From G965276765 sp965276765 (lineage in GTDB: Bacteria > Actinomycetota > Acidimicrobiia > Acidimicrobiales > Palsa-688), in contig OZ255627.1 of NCBI GenBank assembly GCA_965276765.1, positions 4,340,001 to 4,404,000 of the forward strand: a stretch of 64,000 nucleotides of DNA. The letters are read 5' to 3'. A program made the position numbers and the translations under genes. The notes under the pieces are model-generated. The model was not told where the DNA came from. It did no database searches and saw only the letters and a list, made by a program, of their open reading frames with translations. Positions 1-8,648 of the stretch are shown piece by piece; the first letter of the stretch is position 1; every line of letters starts with the position of its first letter.

Positions 1-69
1 GTGTTCTCGGCCATCGTCGATATCCTCTACGCCGCCCTCGACCCCCGCATCCGGCTGAACGCCTCATGA
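1..69 (+). CDS. ABC transporter permease, C-terminal end (partial)
   Basis: The first 22 codons of the window end at a TGA and read as the tail of an integral-membrane permease; the ending YAALDPRIRLNAS matches the Leu-Asp-Pro-Arg-Ile-Arg tail usual in DppB/OppB-type permeases of peptide and nickel importers. The rest lies outside the window. Two ATPase genes of the same transporter class follow at once, so this is almost certainly the last permease gene of the same operon. DppB-like versus DppC-like cannot be settled from so short a piece. Confidence 0.7.
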   Translation: MFSAIVDILYAALDPRIRLNAS

Positions 70-130
70 ACGAGCTCGGGAGCGAATCAATCGGTACCGA
101 CCGGCTCACCATCCACGGGGTGGTGCAGAG

Positions 131-1216
131 ATGAGCGACAGGCTCCTCGAGGTGGAGCACCTCGCCGTCAGCTTCCGCACCGAGGAGGGCTCGGTCCAAG
201 CCGTCGACGACGTCTCATTCGGCCTCGGTCGCGGTGAGCTGGTCGGGATCGTCGGGGAATCGGGTTCCGGCAAGTCGGTCACGGCCATGACGCTCATGGG
301 CCTGACCCGCAGCCCCAACGCGACCTTCTCCGGACGAGCCACCCTCGACGGCCTCGACCTCATCGGCGCTTCGGAGCGCCGGCTCCAGTCCGTGCGCGGC
401 AACCGCATCGCCATGATCTTCCAGGATCCGATGACCGCCCTCAACCCGGTGCACCGGGTGGGCGAGCAGATCGTCGAACAGATCCGAGCCCACGAGCGCG
501 TGACCAAGAAGGCGGCGCTGGCCAGGGCGGTCGACCTCTTGGATCGTGTCGGGATCCCCAGGGCCAGGGAACGGGTCAGGTCCTATCCCCACGAGTTCTC
601 GGGCGGCATGCGCCAGCGGGTCATGATCGCTATGTCGCTTTCGTGCTCGCCCGAGATTCTTATCGCCGACGAACCGACCACCGCCCTCGACGTGACCATC
701 CAAGCCCAGATTCTCGCCGAGATCGGCGAGCTACGGGCCGAGACCGGCGTGGGCGTCCTGCTCATCACCCATGACCTCGGCGTCATCGCCGACGTAGCCG
801 ACCGAGTCGTGGTCATGTACGCCGGACGGGTCGTCGAGGAGGGCACCCTCGACCAGATCTTCTACGACCCGCTCCACCCCTACACCTGGGGCCTTCTCGG
901 CTCCGTGCCCCGGGTTGACGCCGACCGTCCCGGGCGGCTGCCGACGATCCCCGGCACCCCCCCCTCACTGCTGCACCCGCCGTCCGGCTGCCACTTCGGC
1001 CCTCGCTGCCCGTGGCGCTTCGAGGGCTGCGGCACCGTGCCCGAGCTGGCCAACTTCGATTGGGACGCCCCCGACCACCTCGACCGCTGCCTTCTCGAGC
1101 TGTCGACCAAACGGGAGCGGCGCCTCGTCGACGGTGCCATCGGCCTGCCGGCCCGACCGACGGGCGAAGCCATGGCCGATGTTGCGGCCGAGGGCAGCGA
1201 CGAGTCGACCTCGTGA
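131..1216 (+). CDS. Oligopeptide/dipeptide ABC transporter ATP-binding protein (DppD/OppD type)
   Basis: This 361-residue protein is one of the two nucleotide-binding subunits that power peptide uptake from the cytoplasmic face of the membrane. Visible motifs are Walker A (GESGSGKS, residues 42-49), the signature FSGGMRQRV, Walker B ILIADEPTTALD and the switch histidine in LITHDLGVIA. The C-terminal part carries the CHFGPRCPWRFEGC cysteine pattern of the oligopeptide-ATPase C-terminal domain. The ATG overlaps the end of a 22-codon reading frame from the permease stop, and the stop overlaps the GTG of the partner ATPase (GTGA), so the two ATPases are translationally coupled. Substrate (dipeptide, oligopeptide or metal) cannot be read from the ATPase alone because the binding protein is outside the window. 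Confidence 0.93.
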   Translation: MSDRLLEVEHLAVSFRTEEGSVQAVDDVSFGLGRGELVGIVGESGSGKSVTAMTLMGLTRSPNATFSGRATLDGLDLIGASERRLQSVRGNRIAMIFQDPMTALNPVHRVGEQIVEQIRAHERVTKKAALARAVDLLDRVGIPRARERVRSYPHEFSGGMRQRVMIAMSLSCSPEILIADEPTTALDVTIQAQILAEIGELRAETGVGVLLITHDLGVIADVADRVVVMYAGRVVEEGTLDQIFYDPLHPYTWGLLGSVPRVDADRPGRLPTIPGTPPSLLHPPSGCHFGPRCPWRFEGCGTVPELANFDWDAPDHLDRCLLELSTKRERRLVDGAIGLPARPTGEAMADVAAEGSDESTS

Positions 1217-2352
1217 GCGACGGCACTCCTCTCCTCGAGCTCGACCACCTGCAGATGCTGTTCCCCGTGCGCGGTGGCATCGGCCGGCGCCGTGGCTTCG
1301 TCCACGCCGTCGACGACGTGACCCTCACCGTCGCCGACGGCGAGACCCTCGGCCTTGTGGGCGAGTCGGGATGCGGGAAGACGACCCTGGCCCGCTGCGT
1401 CGTCCGGCTCCTTGCGCCCACCGGCGGCAAGCTGCGCTTTCGCGGCGACGACATCACCTCGCTCGGACCCCGCGCCCTTCGCCCGTACCGCAGTGACATG
1501 CAGATCGTCTTTCAGGACCCGCAGGCGTCACTCAATCCCCGAAAGCGCGTCGGCCAGATCGTCGGCGCCGGCCTCCGGCTGGCCCAACCGCGGGCCACCA
1601 CCGTGCCCGACGGCGCCCGAGCCAAGGGCAGGCGACGGGGTGTCGACGATCGGGTCCGCGACCTGCTGGCCAGGGTCGGCCTCAACCCCGAGCACATCAA
1701 CCGCTACCCGCACGAATTCTCCGGCGGCCAGCGCCAGCGGGTCGGCGTGGCCAGGGCCCTCGCCACCGAGCCACACCTGATCGTCCTCGACGAGCCGGTG
1801 TCCGCCCTCGACGTGTCCATCCAGGCCCAGGTTGTCAACCTTCTCGACGATCTGCAGGACGACCTCGGGCTGGCCTACATCTTCGTGGCCCACGATCTGA
1901 GCGTGGTCCGCCACGTGTCCGACCGGGTAGCGGTCATGTACCTGGGCAAGGTCGTGGAGCTGTCACCTTCCGAGGCTCTGTATACCCGGCCGATCCATCC
2001 GTACACGGTCAGCCTTCTCGGCGCCATCCCCATCCCCGACCCGAAGTTGAGCCGGGAACGCACCCGCAAGCCGCCACGCGGGGAGCTGCCCAGTCCCGTC
2101 AACCCACCACCGGGATGCCGGTTCAACACCCGCTGCCCCTTGGCCACCGACATCTGCAGGGAGGTGGAGCCGCCCCTCACTGCCTACGCATCGGGGCACC
2201 AAGCCGCCTGCCACCACCCCCTCAACGTCACCGCTGACGACCTCGCCACGGCGGTGCGCAGCCCGGCGTCGCCGACCTCGGCCGGCCCCGACCTGCCCCG
2301 AGAGCCCGGCCACCTCGTCGCCGACACCGCCCCGCAGGGCTCCGGCGCCTGA
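1213..2352 (+). CDS. Oligopeptide/dipeptide ABC transporter ATP-binding protein (DppF/OppF type)
   Basis: Second ATPase of the importer, 379 residues from the GTG that overlaps the stop of the first ATPase. Walker A is GESGCGKT (about residues 50-57); the signature FSGGQRQRVGVA, Walker B LIVLDEPVSALD and switch-region HDLSVVRHVSD are all intact. A basic stretch rich in Arg and Gly (about residues 130-157) enlarges the helical domain relative to typical family members. The C-terminal region keeps CRFNTRCPLATDIC, the cysteine pattern of this ATPase class. An open frame runs 67 codons further upstream, but that part overlaps the first ATPase and has shadow composition, so the overlapping GTG is the better start. 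It forms the ATPase heterodimer with its neighbour. Confidence 0.93.
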   Translation: MSDGTPLLELDHLQMLFPVRGGIGRRRGFVHAVDDVTLTVADGETLGLVGESGCGKTTLARCVVRLLAPTGGKLRFRGDDITSLGPRALRPYRSDMQIVFQDPQASLNPRKRVGQIVGAGLRLAQPRATTVPDGARAKGRRRGVDDRVRDLLARVGLNPEHINRYPHEFSGGQRQRVGVARALATEPHLIVLDEPVSALDVSIQAQVVNLLDDLQDDLGLAYIFVAHDLSVVRHVSDRVAVMYLGKVVELSPSEALYTRPIHPYTVSLLGAIPIPDPKLSRERTRKPPRGELPSPVNPPPGCRFNTRCPLATDICREVEPPLTAYASGHQAACHHPLNVTADDLATAVRSPASPTSAGPDLPREPGHLVADTAPQGSGA

Positions 2353-2427
2353 GCCCGCTTTCAGCTTCGTAGCGCTCGGCATGGTGAGCTGATCCCTGCG
2401 AACGGCTGCGGTGGTCCAACATGGCGC

Positions 2428-3504
2428 GTGCACCGCCGCGCCCCGAGGTCACAATCCCCGCACGCCACCCGCCACGCCGTCGGCGCCGGTGTCGTCGCCG
2501 CCCTGGCCACCGCTTCCGCCCTGGCCACCGCTTCCGCCCTGGCCACCGCTTCCGTCCTGGCCGGCTGCGCACCCCCAGCTCGGTTGAGCGACCCCGCCGC
2601 CGTCACCACACCGGCGGCCAACCACGGTCGGAGCGGTGGAGGCTCCCGGCCGGCGCGTGCCACGTCCGAGCCGCCGACCACGAGCGCGACCACGACCACC
2701 GCGCCCGCTACGACGACCACGACGCTACCTGTGGCCGAGCCGGGCTGGACCATCGTCCGGAAGACCCACTCCGCGATCCTGACCGACACCAGGACGATCT
2801 CGACGCCCGACGGCGCTCATGTCACCCTCGTGCGCTTCCACGTCGGGCACTTCCGCGTCCATCTCCACGCCGGCAGCATCGACCCGCCGTCGTCGGGAGC
2901 CGGCATACGCGCAATCGCCGGATACCGCCTGACCCCGGGTGAGCGACGTGTACTGCTTGGCGCCTTCAACGGTGGGTTCGAGGTCTCGGCCCACGCCGGC
3001 GGGTTCGAAGTCGACGGCCGGGTCCTCGTCCCGCTGGTACTCGGCGACGCCAGCCTCGTCGTCTCCCGTGATGGCGGGGTCGCCGTCGGCGCCTGGGGCC
3101 AGAGGCCGACCGCGCCTGGACCTTCGGTGGTAAGCGTCCGCCAAAACCTGCAGCTCCTGGTCAAGCGGGGGGTGGCGTCACCGACTGCAGGGGACACGGC
3201 CCTGTGGGGGTCGACGCTCGGTCCTGTGGTCAACGCTCGCAGCGCCGTTGGTGTCGATGGCGCAGGGGATCTCGTCTACGCCGGGTCGATGCACGCCCTT
3301 CCCGTCGATATGGCCTCCGCCCTCATCGCCGCCCACGTCACCAACGGCATGGAGCTCGACATCAACCCGGAATGGGTCCAGGCCGACGTCACCGAGCGGG
3401 CCGGAGGCCCGCTGCACACCGCCGTCCCCGGCCAGAACCGCCCGGCCTCGCAGTATGTGACCGGCTGGACCCGTGACTTCCTCGCTGTCCTGACCCGCCG
3501 CTGA
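2428..3504 (+). CDS. Secreted phosphodiester-glycosidase-like lipoprotein
   Basis: A 358-residue protein starting at GTG. The N-terminus is a lipoprotein signal: basic start, an Ala-Leu-Thr-Ser hydrophobic stretch, then the lipobox VLAGC with Cys47 as predicted lipidation site. A Thr/Pro/Ser-rich linker (about residues 60-105) follows. The globular part shows the pattern of the NAGPA/phosphodiester glycosidase (DUF2233-like) fold: GAFNGGFE, RSAVGVDGAGDLVYAGS and MELDINPEW. Members are thought to cleave glycosidic phosphodiesters or to remodel surface polymers. It stands alone between the transporter operon and a LysR gene. The hydrophobic core of the signal peptide is built from an exact 18-bp repeat (listed separately). 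The true substrate is unknown. Confidence 0.72.
   Translation: MHRRAPRSQSPHATRHAVGAGVVAALATASALATASALATASVLAGCAPPARLSDPAAVTTPAANHGRSGGGSRPARATSEPPTTSATTTTAPATTTTTLPVAEPGWTIVRKTHSAILTDTRTISTPDGAHVTLVRFHVGHFRVHLHAGSIDPPSSGAGIRAIAGYRLTPGERRVLLGAFNGGFEVSAHAGGFEVDGRVLVPLVLGDASLVVSRDGGVAVGAWGQRPTAPGPSVVSVRQNLQLLVKRGVASPTAGDTALWGSTLGPVVNARSAVGVDGAGDLVYAGSMHALPVDMASALIAAHVTNGMELDINPEWVQADVTERAGGPLHTAVPGQNRPASQYVTGWTRDFLAVLTRR
2503..2556 (+). repeat. Three tandem 18-bp repeats inside a signal peptide
   Basis: Three head-to-tail copies of ctggccaccgcttccgcc (the third has one change, gcc to gtc) each encode Leu-Ala-Thr-Ala-Ser-Ala. They make up most of the hydrophobic core of the lipoprotein signal peptide. 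The unit is a multiple of three, so gain or loss of a copy would lengthen or shorten the signal without shifting the frame. Confidence 0.95.
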
Positions 3505-3567
3505 TCCGTGCCGACCGGCGTGCACCCTCCGAAGGCGCGGCGATGATGTGTGCTATCTGTGGGGACG

Positions 3568-4482
3568 ATGGATCTTCGCCAGCTGCAGGCCGTGGTGGCC
3601 ATCGCCGACCACGGGAGCTTCTCTGCAGCCGCCCTGTCCATGCACACGGTGCAGTCCAACGTCTCGAGTCATGTGGCGCGCCTCGAGAAGGAGCTCGGCG
3701 TACTGCTCGTCGACCGCCAGGCCGGCCAGCTGACCGAGGAGGGTCAGGCCGTCGTCGAACGGGCCCGGCGGATCTCGGCCGAGCTCGACGCCATCGCCGC
3801 CGACGTGGCGGCCATGCGTCACGAGGTCACGGGCCCGGTGCGCATCGGCATCATCGGTACCACGGCGAGATGGCTGACCCCCCATCTCCTTGAGCGCTTG
3901 GCCAAGGTTCACCCCAAGGTCCACCTCGTCGTCGGGGAGGGCACAGGCTCCACCCTCGAACCGCAGCTCGGCAGCGGCGTCCTCGACGTCGCCGTCGTCA
4001 ACCTCCCCCAGACGGCACCCGACCTCACCGAGACGCCGCTCTTCGACGAGGACCTGATCCTGGTGGTACCGCCAGAGCACCAGCTGGCCGACCGCTCCGA
4101 GGTCGCCCTCGCCGACCTCGACGGCTTCGAGCTGCTGCTCCCCGCTCCAGGCAGCACGTACCGCCAGGAGCTCGACGTCGCCGCCGCCGACGCCGGCGTG
4201 ACCCTCGTGGCCCGCGCCGAGGTCGATGGCCTCCGGTTGATGGCTTCGCTCACCGCCCGCGGCATCGGGCCTTCGATCCTCCCGGCGACCACGGCGGCCG
4301 AGGGCCTCGACGGATTCGCCCGGATCACGGTGGGAGGACTCCCCCGGCGGCGGGTGGGCACGGTGATCAGGCGCAGGGGCCGGCCGAGCGCCCCGGCGCG
4401 GGCGCTGCTCGCCATCCTCGACACGGTCGTCGCCGAGCAGATCGACGCCGCCTTCGGCATCCACGCTCCCGGCACAGCATAA
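3568..4482 (+). CDS. LysR-family transcriptional regulator
   Basis: A 304-residue protein with an N-terminal winged helix-turn-helix (MDLRQLQAVVAIADHGSFSAAALSMHTVQSNVSSHVARLEKELGV region, residues 1-50) and a C-terminal periplasmic-binding-protein-like effector domain beginning near residue 90. The ATG giving MDLRQLQ matches the usual LysR start, so the six-codon upstream extension to a GTG is not used here. It is convergent with the enolase-superfamily gene and downstream of the lipoprotein, so the target is not obvious. LysR proteins usually regulate a divergent neighbour; none is present, and an effector cannot be proposed. Confidence 0.9.
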   Translation: MDLRQLQAVVAIADHGSFSAAALSMHTVQSNVSSHVARLEKELGVLLVDRQAGQLTEEGQAVVERARRISAELDAIAADVAAMRHEVTGPVRIGIIGTTARWLTPHLLERLAKVHPKVHLVVGEGTGSTLEPQLGSGVLDVAVVNLPQTAPDLTETPLFDEDLILVVPPEHQLADRSEVALADLDGFELLLPAPGSTYRQELDVAAADAGVTLVARAEVDGLRLMASLTARGIGPSILPATTAAEGLDGFARITVGGLPRRRVGTVIRRRGRPSAPARALLAILDTVVAEQIDAAFGIHAPGTA

Positions 4483-4496
4483 AGCCGAGCTCCGGC

Positions 4497-4557
4497 GATC
4501 AGCCATCAGCGATCAGCGAGGCGATCGGCGATCAGTGATCAGTGATCAGTGATCAGT
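4497..4557. repeat. GATCAGT tandem repeat at convergent gene ends
   Basis: Four exact heptamers gatcagt (4530-4557) are preceded by degenerate copies (gatcag, catcagc, gatcagc, gatcgg). TGATCA is self-complementary, so the tract can fold. It lies between the convergent LysR and enolase-superfamily genes, and the last copy supplies the stop codon of the minus-strand gene. Confidence 0.9.
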
Positions 4558-5662
4558 CCACGCCGAGGCGGGCGACGACGTCCTCGTCGAGCTCGGCGCC
4601 GATACCCGGAACGTCGGGCACCTCGACGTAGCCGTCGGTCGTGATGTCGATCGGCGCGGCCAGCATGAAATCACGTCTCGCCAGAGTCCAGCCCGGCGGG
4701 TCATAGGGGAACTCGAAGTAGGGTCCTCCGCCCACCCCGGCCGAGACGTGCAGGTTGGCGAGCAGCCCGATGCCGTTGGTCCATGCGTGCGGGGTGAAGG
4801 CGCGGTGCCTCATGAGCGCCAATTCGGCGAGGGTCCTGGCCCTGTGCATCCCCACGGCGAGCACGACGTCCATCTGGTAGATGTCGAGGGCGTCGTGTTG
4901 GAGGTAGGAGAGGATCTCGCCGACCGAGTCGAGCATCTCGCCGGCGGCGATCCTCACGCCGGTCTGGGATCGCAGCGCCTTGAGTCCGACCGTGTCCCGG
5001 TACGGCAGCGGCTCCTCCACCCAGAAGACCCCGAGCGCGCCGAGACGCTCTACCACCCTGCGGACGGCGGCGAAGTCGAGCACGGCCGCCACATCGCCCG
5101 CCATCCGCCAGGACTGGTTGAGGTCGACCATGATGGCGAAGTCGTCCCCGACGGCGGCGCGCGTCGCCGCCACCGAGGCGATGCCGTCGTCGATGCGGTC
5201 GCGGTCGATGCGGATCTTGATGGCGGTGAAGCCCTTCTCCTTGGCGGCGACGGCCGCTTCGGCGCGCGCTTCGGGGGCCTTGAGCTCGCCCGAGGACGCG
5301 TAGGCCAGGACCCGCCGGCCGGCGTTGCCAAACAGCACGGACACGGGCTGGCCCGTCGCCTTGCCCATCAGGTCCCACAGGGCGACCTCGAGGGGCCAGA
5401 ACCGACCGGCGTGGAAGTTGATGGTCTCGATGGTCCGCACGTGACGGACGGTCTCGAGGGGATCCTGACCGACGAAGAGCCCCTCGTAGCGGGCGAAGGC
5501 GTCCATCGTGTCCCCCGACCCGATGCCGACGAGCCCCTCGTCGGTCTCGACCCGCACAATGGTTGCGTCGAAGTTCCGCCGCGGGACCGGGTCCCACGCC
5601 GCAAAGAAAGGTGGGTCCAGGGGCAGGCGGAGCCTCTGGATGCGTATGGCGGTGATCTTCAC
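4553..5662 (-). CDS. Mandelate racemase / muconate lactonizing enzyme family protein
   Basis: A 369-residue enolase-superfamily enzyme from the GTG that gives VKITAIRIQRLRL, the usual family start; a longer open frame to 5785 runs through the hairpin downstream of aconitase and is unlikely to be translated. The N-terminal capping domain is followed by a barrel with KIRID (catalytic-Lys region, KxK/KxR type), the metal ligands in MVDLNQSW (Asp), WVEEPLPY (Glu) and AAGEMLDS (Glu), and a His in FTPHAWTNGIG. These enzymes abstract a proton alpha to a carboxylate, often in sugar-acid dehydration or racemisation. The His in the PHAW motif recalls acid-sugar dehydratases, but the substrate is not certain. 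It is downstream of acnA on the same strand. Confidence 0.88.
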   Translation of the reverse strand: MKITAIRIQRLRLPLDPPFFAAWDPVPRRNFDATIVRVETDEGLVGIGSGDTMDAFARYEGLFVGQDPLETVRHVRTIETINFHAGRFWPLEVALWDLMGKATGQPVSVLFGNAGRRVLAYASSGELKAPEARAEAAVAAKEKGFTAIKIRIDRDRIDDGIASVAATRAAVGDDFAIMVDLNQSWRMAGDVAAVLDFAAVRRVVERLGALGVFWVEEPLPYRDTVGLKALRSQTGVRIAAGEMLDSVGEILSYLQHDALDIYQMDVVLAVGMHRARTLAELALMRHRAFTPHAWTNGIGLLANLHVSAGVGGGPYFEFPYDPPGWTLARRDFMLAAPIDITTDGYVEVPDVPGIGAELDEDVVARLGVD

Positions 5663-5685
5663 GACGGGCGCCCACCGCCGAACCG

Positions 5686-5734
5686 TTTCTTTGCCCACTT
5701 TTCCGGAGAAAGTCCGCAAAAGTGGGCAAAGAAA
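5686..5734 (-). terminator. Perfect 17-bp hairpin downstream of acnA
   Basis: Arms 5686-5702 and 5718-5734 are exact reverse complements (tttctttgcccactttt against its complement) around a 15-nt loop. It sits about 80 bp past the aconitase stop and just upstream of the enolase-superfamily start, on the same strand. There is no clear T-run after it, so it may be a terminator, an RNA-stability element or a regulatory hairpin. Confidence 0.6.
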
Positions 5735-5816
5735 ATCGCCTCGCCACCGCCGGCCGGCCGCATCTCGCCAGGGCGACGCCGGCACCCCGAGGAGCAGCGG
5801 AACCCGCCGGCCGTCG

Positions 5817-8522
5817 TCACCCCCTGGCCTTCAGCTGGCGCAGCACGTAGGGCAGGATCCCGCCGTGGCGGTAGTAGTCCGCCTCCTTGGGCGTGTCGAT
5901 GCGCAGCACCACGTCGAACTGCTTGTCGTCGGCGGTGACCGAGAGCGTCTTGGGCATCGGGTCGGCGTCGGCCAGACCCTCGAGGCCGGTGACGGTGAAG
6001 ACCTCGTCGCCGGTCAGGCCGAGCGAAGCGCCCGTCGCCCCCTCGGCGAACTGCAAGGGCAGGATCCCCATGCCGACCAGGTTGGAGCGGTGGATCCGCT
6101 CGAAGCTCTCGGCCAGCACGGCTCGCACCCCGAGCAGGGCCGTGCCCTTGGCCGCCCAGTCGCGTGACGACCCCGAGCCATACTCCTTGCCGGCCAGGAT
6201 CACGAGGGCCACCCCGTCGGTCTCGTAGCGCTTGGCCGCGTCGTAGATCGACATGACCTCGCCTTCGGGCAGATGGCGGGTGACGCCCCCCTCCGTGCCC
6301 GCCGCCAGCTGGTTGCGCAGGCGGATGTTGGCGAACGTCCCCCTGATCATGACCTCGTGGTTGCCGCGCCTGGACCCGTAGGAGTTGAAGTCGGCCGGCG
6401 TGGCGCCGCCGTCGACGAGCCAGCGCCCGGCCGGCCCGTCGGGGCGGATGTTGCCGGCCGGCGAGATGTGGTCGGTCGTGACCGAGTCGGCCAGCTTGGC
6501 CAGCACCCTGGCGTCGTGGATGTCGACCAGGGGGACGGGCGCGTCCGGCATGCCATCGAAGTAGGGCGGCTTGCGGACATACGTGGAGCGGGTGTCCCAT
6601 TCGTAGGCGTCGCCGGTGGGGATGTCGAGGGAGTTCCAACGGTCGTCGCCGTCGAACACGGCGTCGTAGGACGCCCGGAACATCTCCGACTCGACCGAAG
6701 CGTCGACCACGGCCGAGACGTCCTTGGGCGTCGGCCAGATGTCGCGCAGGAAGACCGGTTGGCCGTCCGACCCGGTCCCGAGCGGCTCGGCCACGATGTC
6801 GGCATCCATGCTCCCCGCCAGGGCGTAGGCGACGACGAGGGGCGGCGAGGCCAGGTAGTTCATCCTCACGTCGGGGCTGATGCGACCCTCGAAGTTGCGG
6901 TTGCCGGAGAGCACGGACACGACGGCCAGGTCGCCATCGGCGACGGCCTTGGAGATCTCCGGCAGCAGCGGCCCGCTGTTGCCGATGCAGGTCGTGCACC
7001 CGAACCCGACCAGATCGAAGCCGAGCTTCTCCAGGTAGGGGGTGAGACCGGCGCGTTCGTAGTAGTCCATGACGACCTTCGAGCCCGGCGCCAGCGTGGT
7101 CTTCACCCATGGCTTGGAGCCGAGGCCCCGCTCGACGGCGTTCTTGGCCAGAAGACCGGCGGCGACCATCACGTACGGGTTGGACGTGTTGGTGCAACTG
7201 GTGATGGCGGCGATGACGACGTGACCGTGGTCCAGGTCGAAGCTCGTCCCGTTGGCCAACGTGACCGGCACCGGATGGCTCGGAGCCTCGCCGGCGGCGA
7301 CTTCCCCACCATCTCCCGAAGCGCCGAGGACCTTCGCCACCGCCGAGCGGTATCCGGCCCTGGCCTGGTCGAGGGCGACGCGGTCCTGGGGCCGGGCCGG
7401 GCCGGCGAGCGAAGGAACCACCGTCCCCAGGTCAAGGGTGAGCGCCTCCGAGTACGTCGGCTCGTGGCTGGGGTCGTGCCACAGGCCCTGCTCCCTGGCG
7501 TACGCCTCAACGAGGGCGACCTGCTCGGCCGGCCGGCCCGTCAAGCGCAGGTAAGCCAGGGTCTCCTCGTCGATCGGGAAGATGGCGCACGTCGAGCCGT
7601 ATTCGGGCGACATGTTGCCGATCGTCGCCCGGTTGGCGAGCGGGACCGACGCCAGCCCCTCGCCGTAGAACTCGACGAACTTGCCTACCACGCCGTGTTT
7701 GCGAAGCATCTCGGTGACGGTGAGCACCAGGTCGGTGGCGGTCGAACCCTCGGGCAGGGCACCGGTCAGCTTGAAGCCGACGACCCGCGGGATCAGCATC
7801 GACACCGGTTGGTCGAGCATGGCGGCCTCGGCCTCGATGCCACCGACGCCCCAGCCGAGCACGCCGAGCCCGTTGACCATGGTGGTGTGGCTGTCGGTGC
7901 CGAGCAGCGTGTCGGGGTAGGCCTCCCCTTCGTCGGATGCGAAAACCACGCGCGCCAGGTACTCCAGGTTCACCTGATGGCAGATGCCGGTGTTGGGGGG
8001 CACCACCTTCAGGGTGTCGAAGGCCGTCTGGCCCCAACGCAAGAAGCGATACCGCTCCTGGTTGCGCTCGAACTCGAGCTCGGCGTTTTGGGCGAAGGCG
8101 TCCGGCACGCCGTAGACGTCGGCGATGATCGAGTGGTCGATGACCAACTCGGCCGGGATCAAGGGATTTACCAGGGCGGGGTCGCCGCCCATAGCCGTCA
8201 TGGCGTCGCGCATGGCCGCCAGGTCGACCACGGCAGGTACCCCGGTGAAGTCCTGCATCAGGATGCGGGCGGGGGCGAAGGCGATCTCCTTCGACGGCTC
8301 GGCCGCGGCGTCCCAGCCGGCCAGGGCTTCGATGTCGCCGGCGCTGACGGTGACGTCGTCCTCGTGGCGCAGCAGGTTCTCGAGGAGCACCTTGAGGGCG
8401 TACGGCAGGCGGCCCACGTCGAAGCGGTCGGCGAGGGCGCCGAGACGGAAGATCTGGTAGCTCCTGTCCCCGACGGCCAGATCGGCCCTGGCTCCGAAGC
8501 TGTTGCGACTTGTCCCGGCCAT
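5817..8522 (-). CDS. acnA: Aconitate hydratase A
   Basis: A 901-residue TCA-cycle enzyme interconverting citrate and isocitrate through cis-aconitate in the cytoplasm. The three iron-sulfur ligands are visible: Cys443 in SCTNTSNP and Cys509/Cys512 in GFGCTTCIGNSGP, close to the positions in E. coli AcnA. The C-terminal swivel domain carries KEYGSGSSRDWAAKG and SFERIHRSNLVGMG. The chosen ATG (MAGTSRNSFG) has GGAGAGGAG about 9 bases upstream; the open frame extends far further but crosses the oppositely oriented YceH gene. Length agrees with the AcnA/IRP group. A strong hairpin lies downstream. Confidence 0.97.
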   Translation of the reverse strand: MAGTSRNSFGARADLAVGDRSYQIFRLGALADRFDVGRLPYALKVLLENLLRHEDDVTVSAGDIEALAGWDAAAEPSKEIAFAPARILMQDFTGVPAVVDLAAMRDAMTAMGGDPALVNPLIPAELVIDHSIIADVYGVPDAFAQNAELEFERNQERYRFLRWGQTAFDTLKVVPPNTGICHQVNLEYLARVVFASDEGEAYPDTLLGTDSHTTMVNGLGVLGWGVGGIEAEAAMLDQPVSMLIPRVVGFKLTGALPEGSTATDLVLTVTEMLRKHGVVGKFVEFYGEGLASVPLANRATIGNMSPEYGSTCAIFPIDEETLAYLRLTGRPAEQVALVEAYAREQGLWHDPSHEPTYSEALTLDLGTVVPSLAGPARPQDRVALDQARAGYRSAVAKVLGASGDGGEVAAGEAPSHPVPVTLANGTSFDLDHGHVVIAAITSCTNTSNPYVMVAAGLLAKNAVERGLGSKPWVKTTLAPGSKVVMDYYERAGLTPYLEKLGFDLVGFGCTTCIGNSGPLLPEISKAVADGDLAVVSVLSGNRNFEGRISPDVRMNYLASPPLVVAYALAGSMDADIVAEPLGTGSDGQPVFLRDIWPTPKDVSAVVDASVESEMFRASYDAVFDGDDRWNSLDIPTGDAYEWDTRSTYVRKPPYFDGMPDAPVPLVDIHDARVLAKLADSVTTDHISPAGNIRPDGPAGRWLVDGGATPADFNSYGSRRGNHEVMIRGTFANIRLRNQLAAGTEGGVTRHLPEGEVMSIYDAAKRYETDGVALVILAGKEYGSGSSRDWAAKGTALLGVRAVLAESFERIHRSNLVGMGILPLQFAEGATGASLGLTGDEVFTVTGLEGLADADPMPKTLSVTADDKQFDVVLRIDTPKEADYYRHGGILPYVLRQLKARG

Positions 8523-8648
8523 GGTGACGTTCTCCTCTCCTGGGCACCGTAAGGAACCGTGCCCCGGTTGGCCATTCTGGCCGTCGGCGGCCGACAGCGG
8601 CCATTTCGATTCGGGGCGGCCCGCGACGCCGCCTCTATGCTCCGGCCC

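Noticed and set aside
66..134. A 22-codon ORF whose start overlaps the permease stop and whose stop overlaps the first ATPase start
   Set aside because: The overlaps suit translational coupling, but the peptide has no recognisable character and the length is within chance. Kept out of the gene list.
6273..8552. Long 759-codon plus-strand ORF
   Set aside because: It is antisense to aconitase, whose motifs and length are unambiguous; long antisense frames are common at this GC content.
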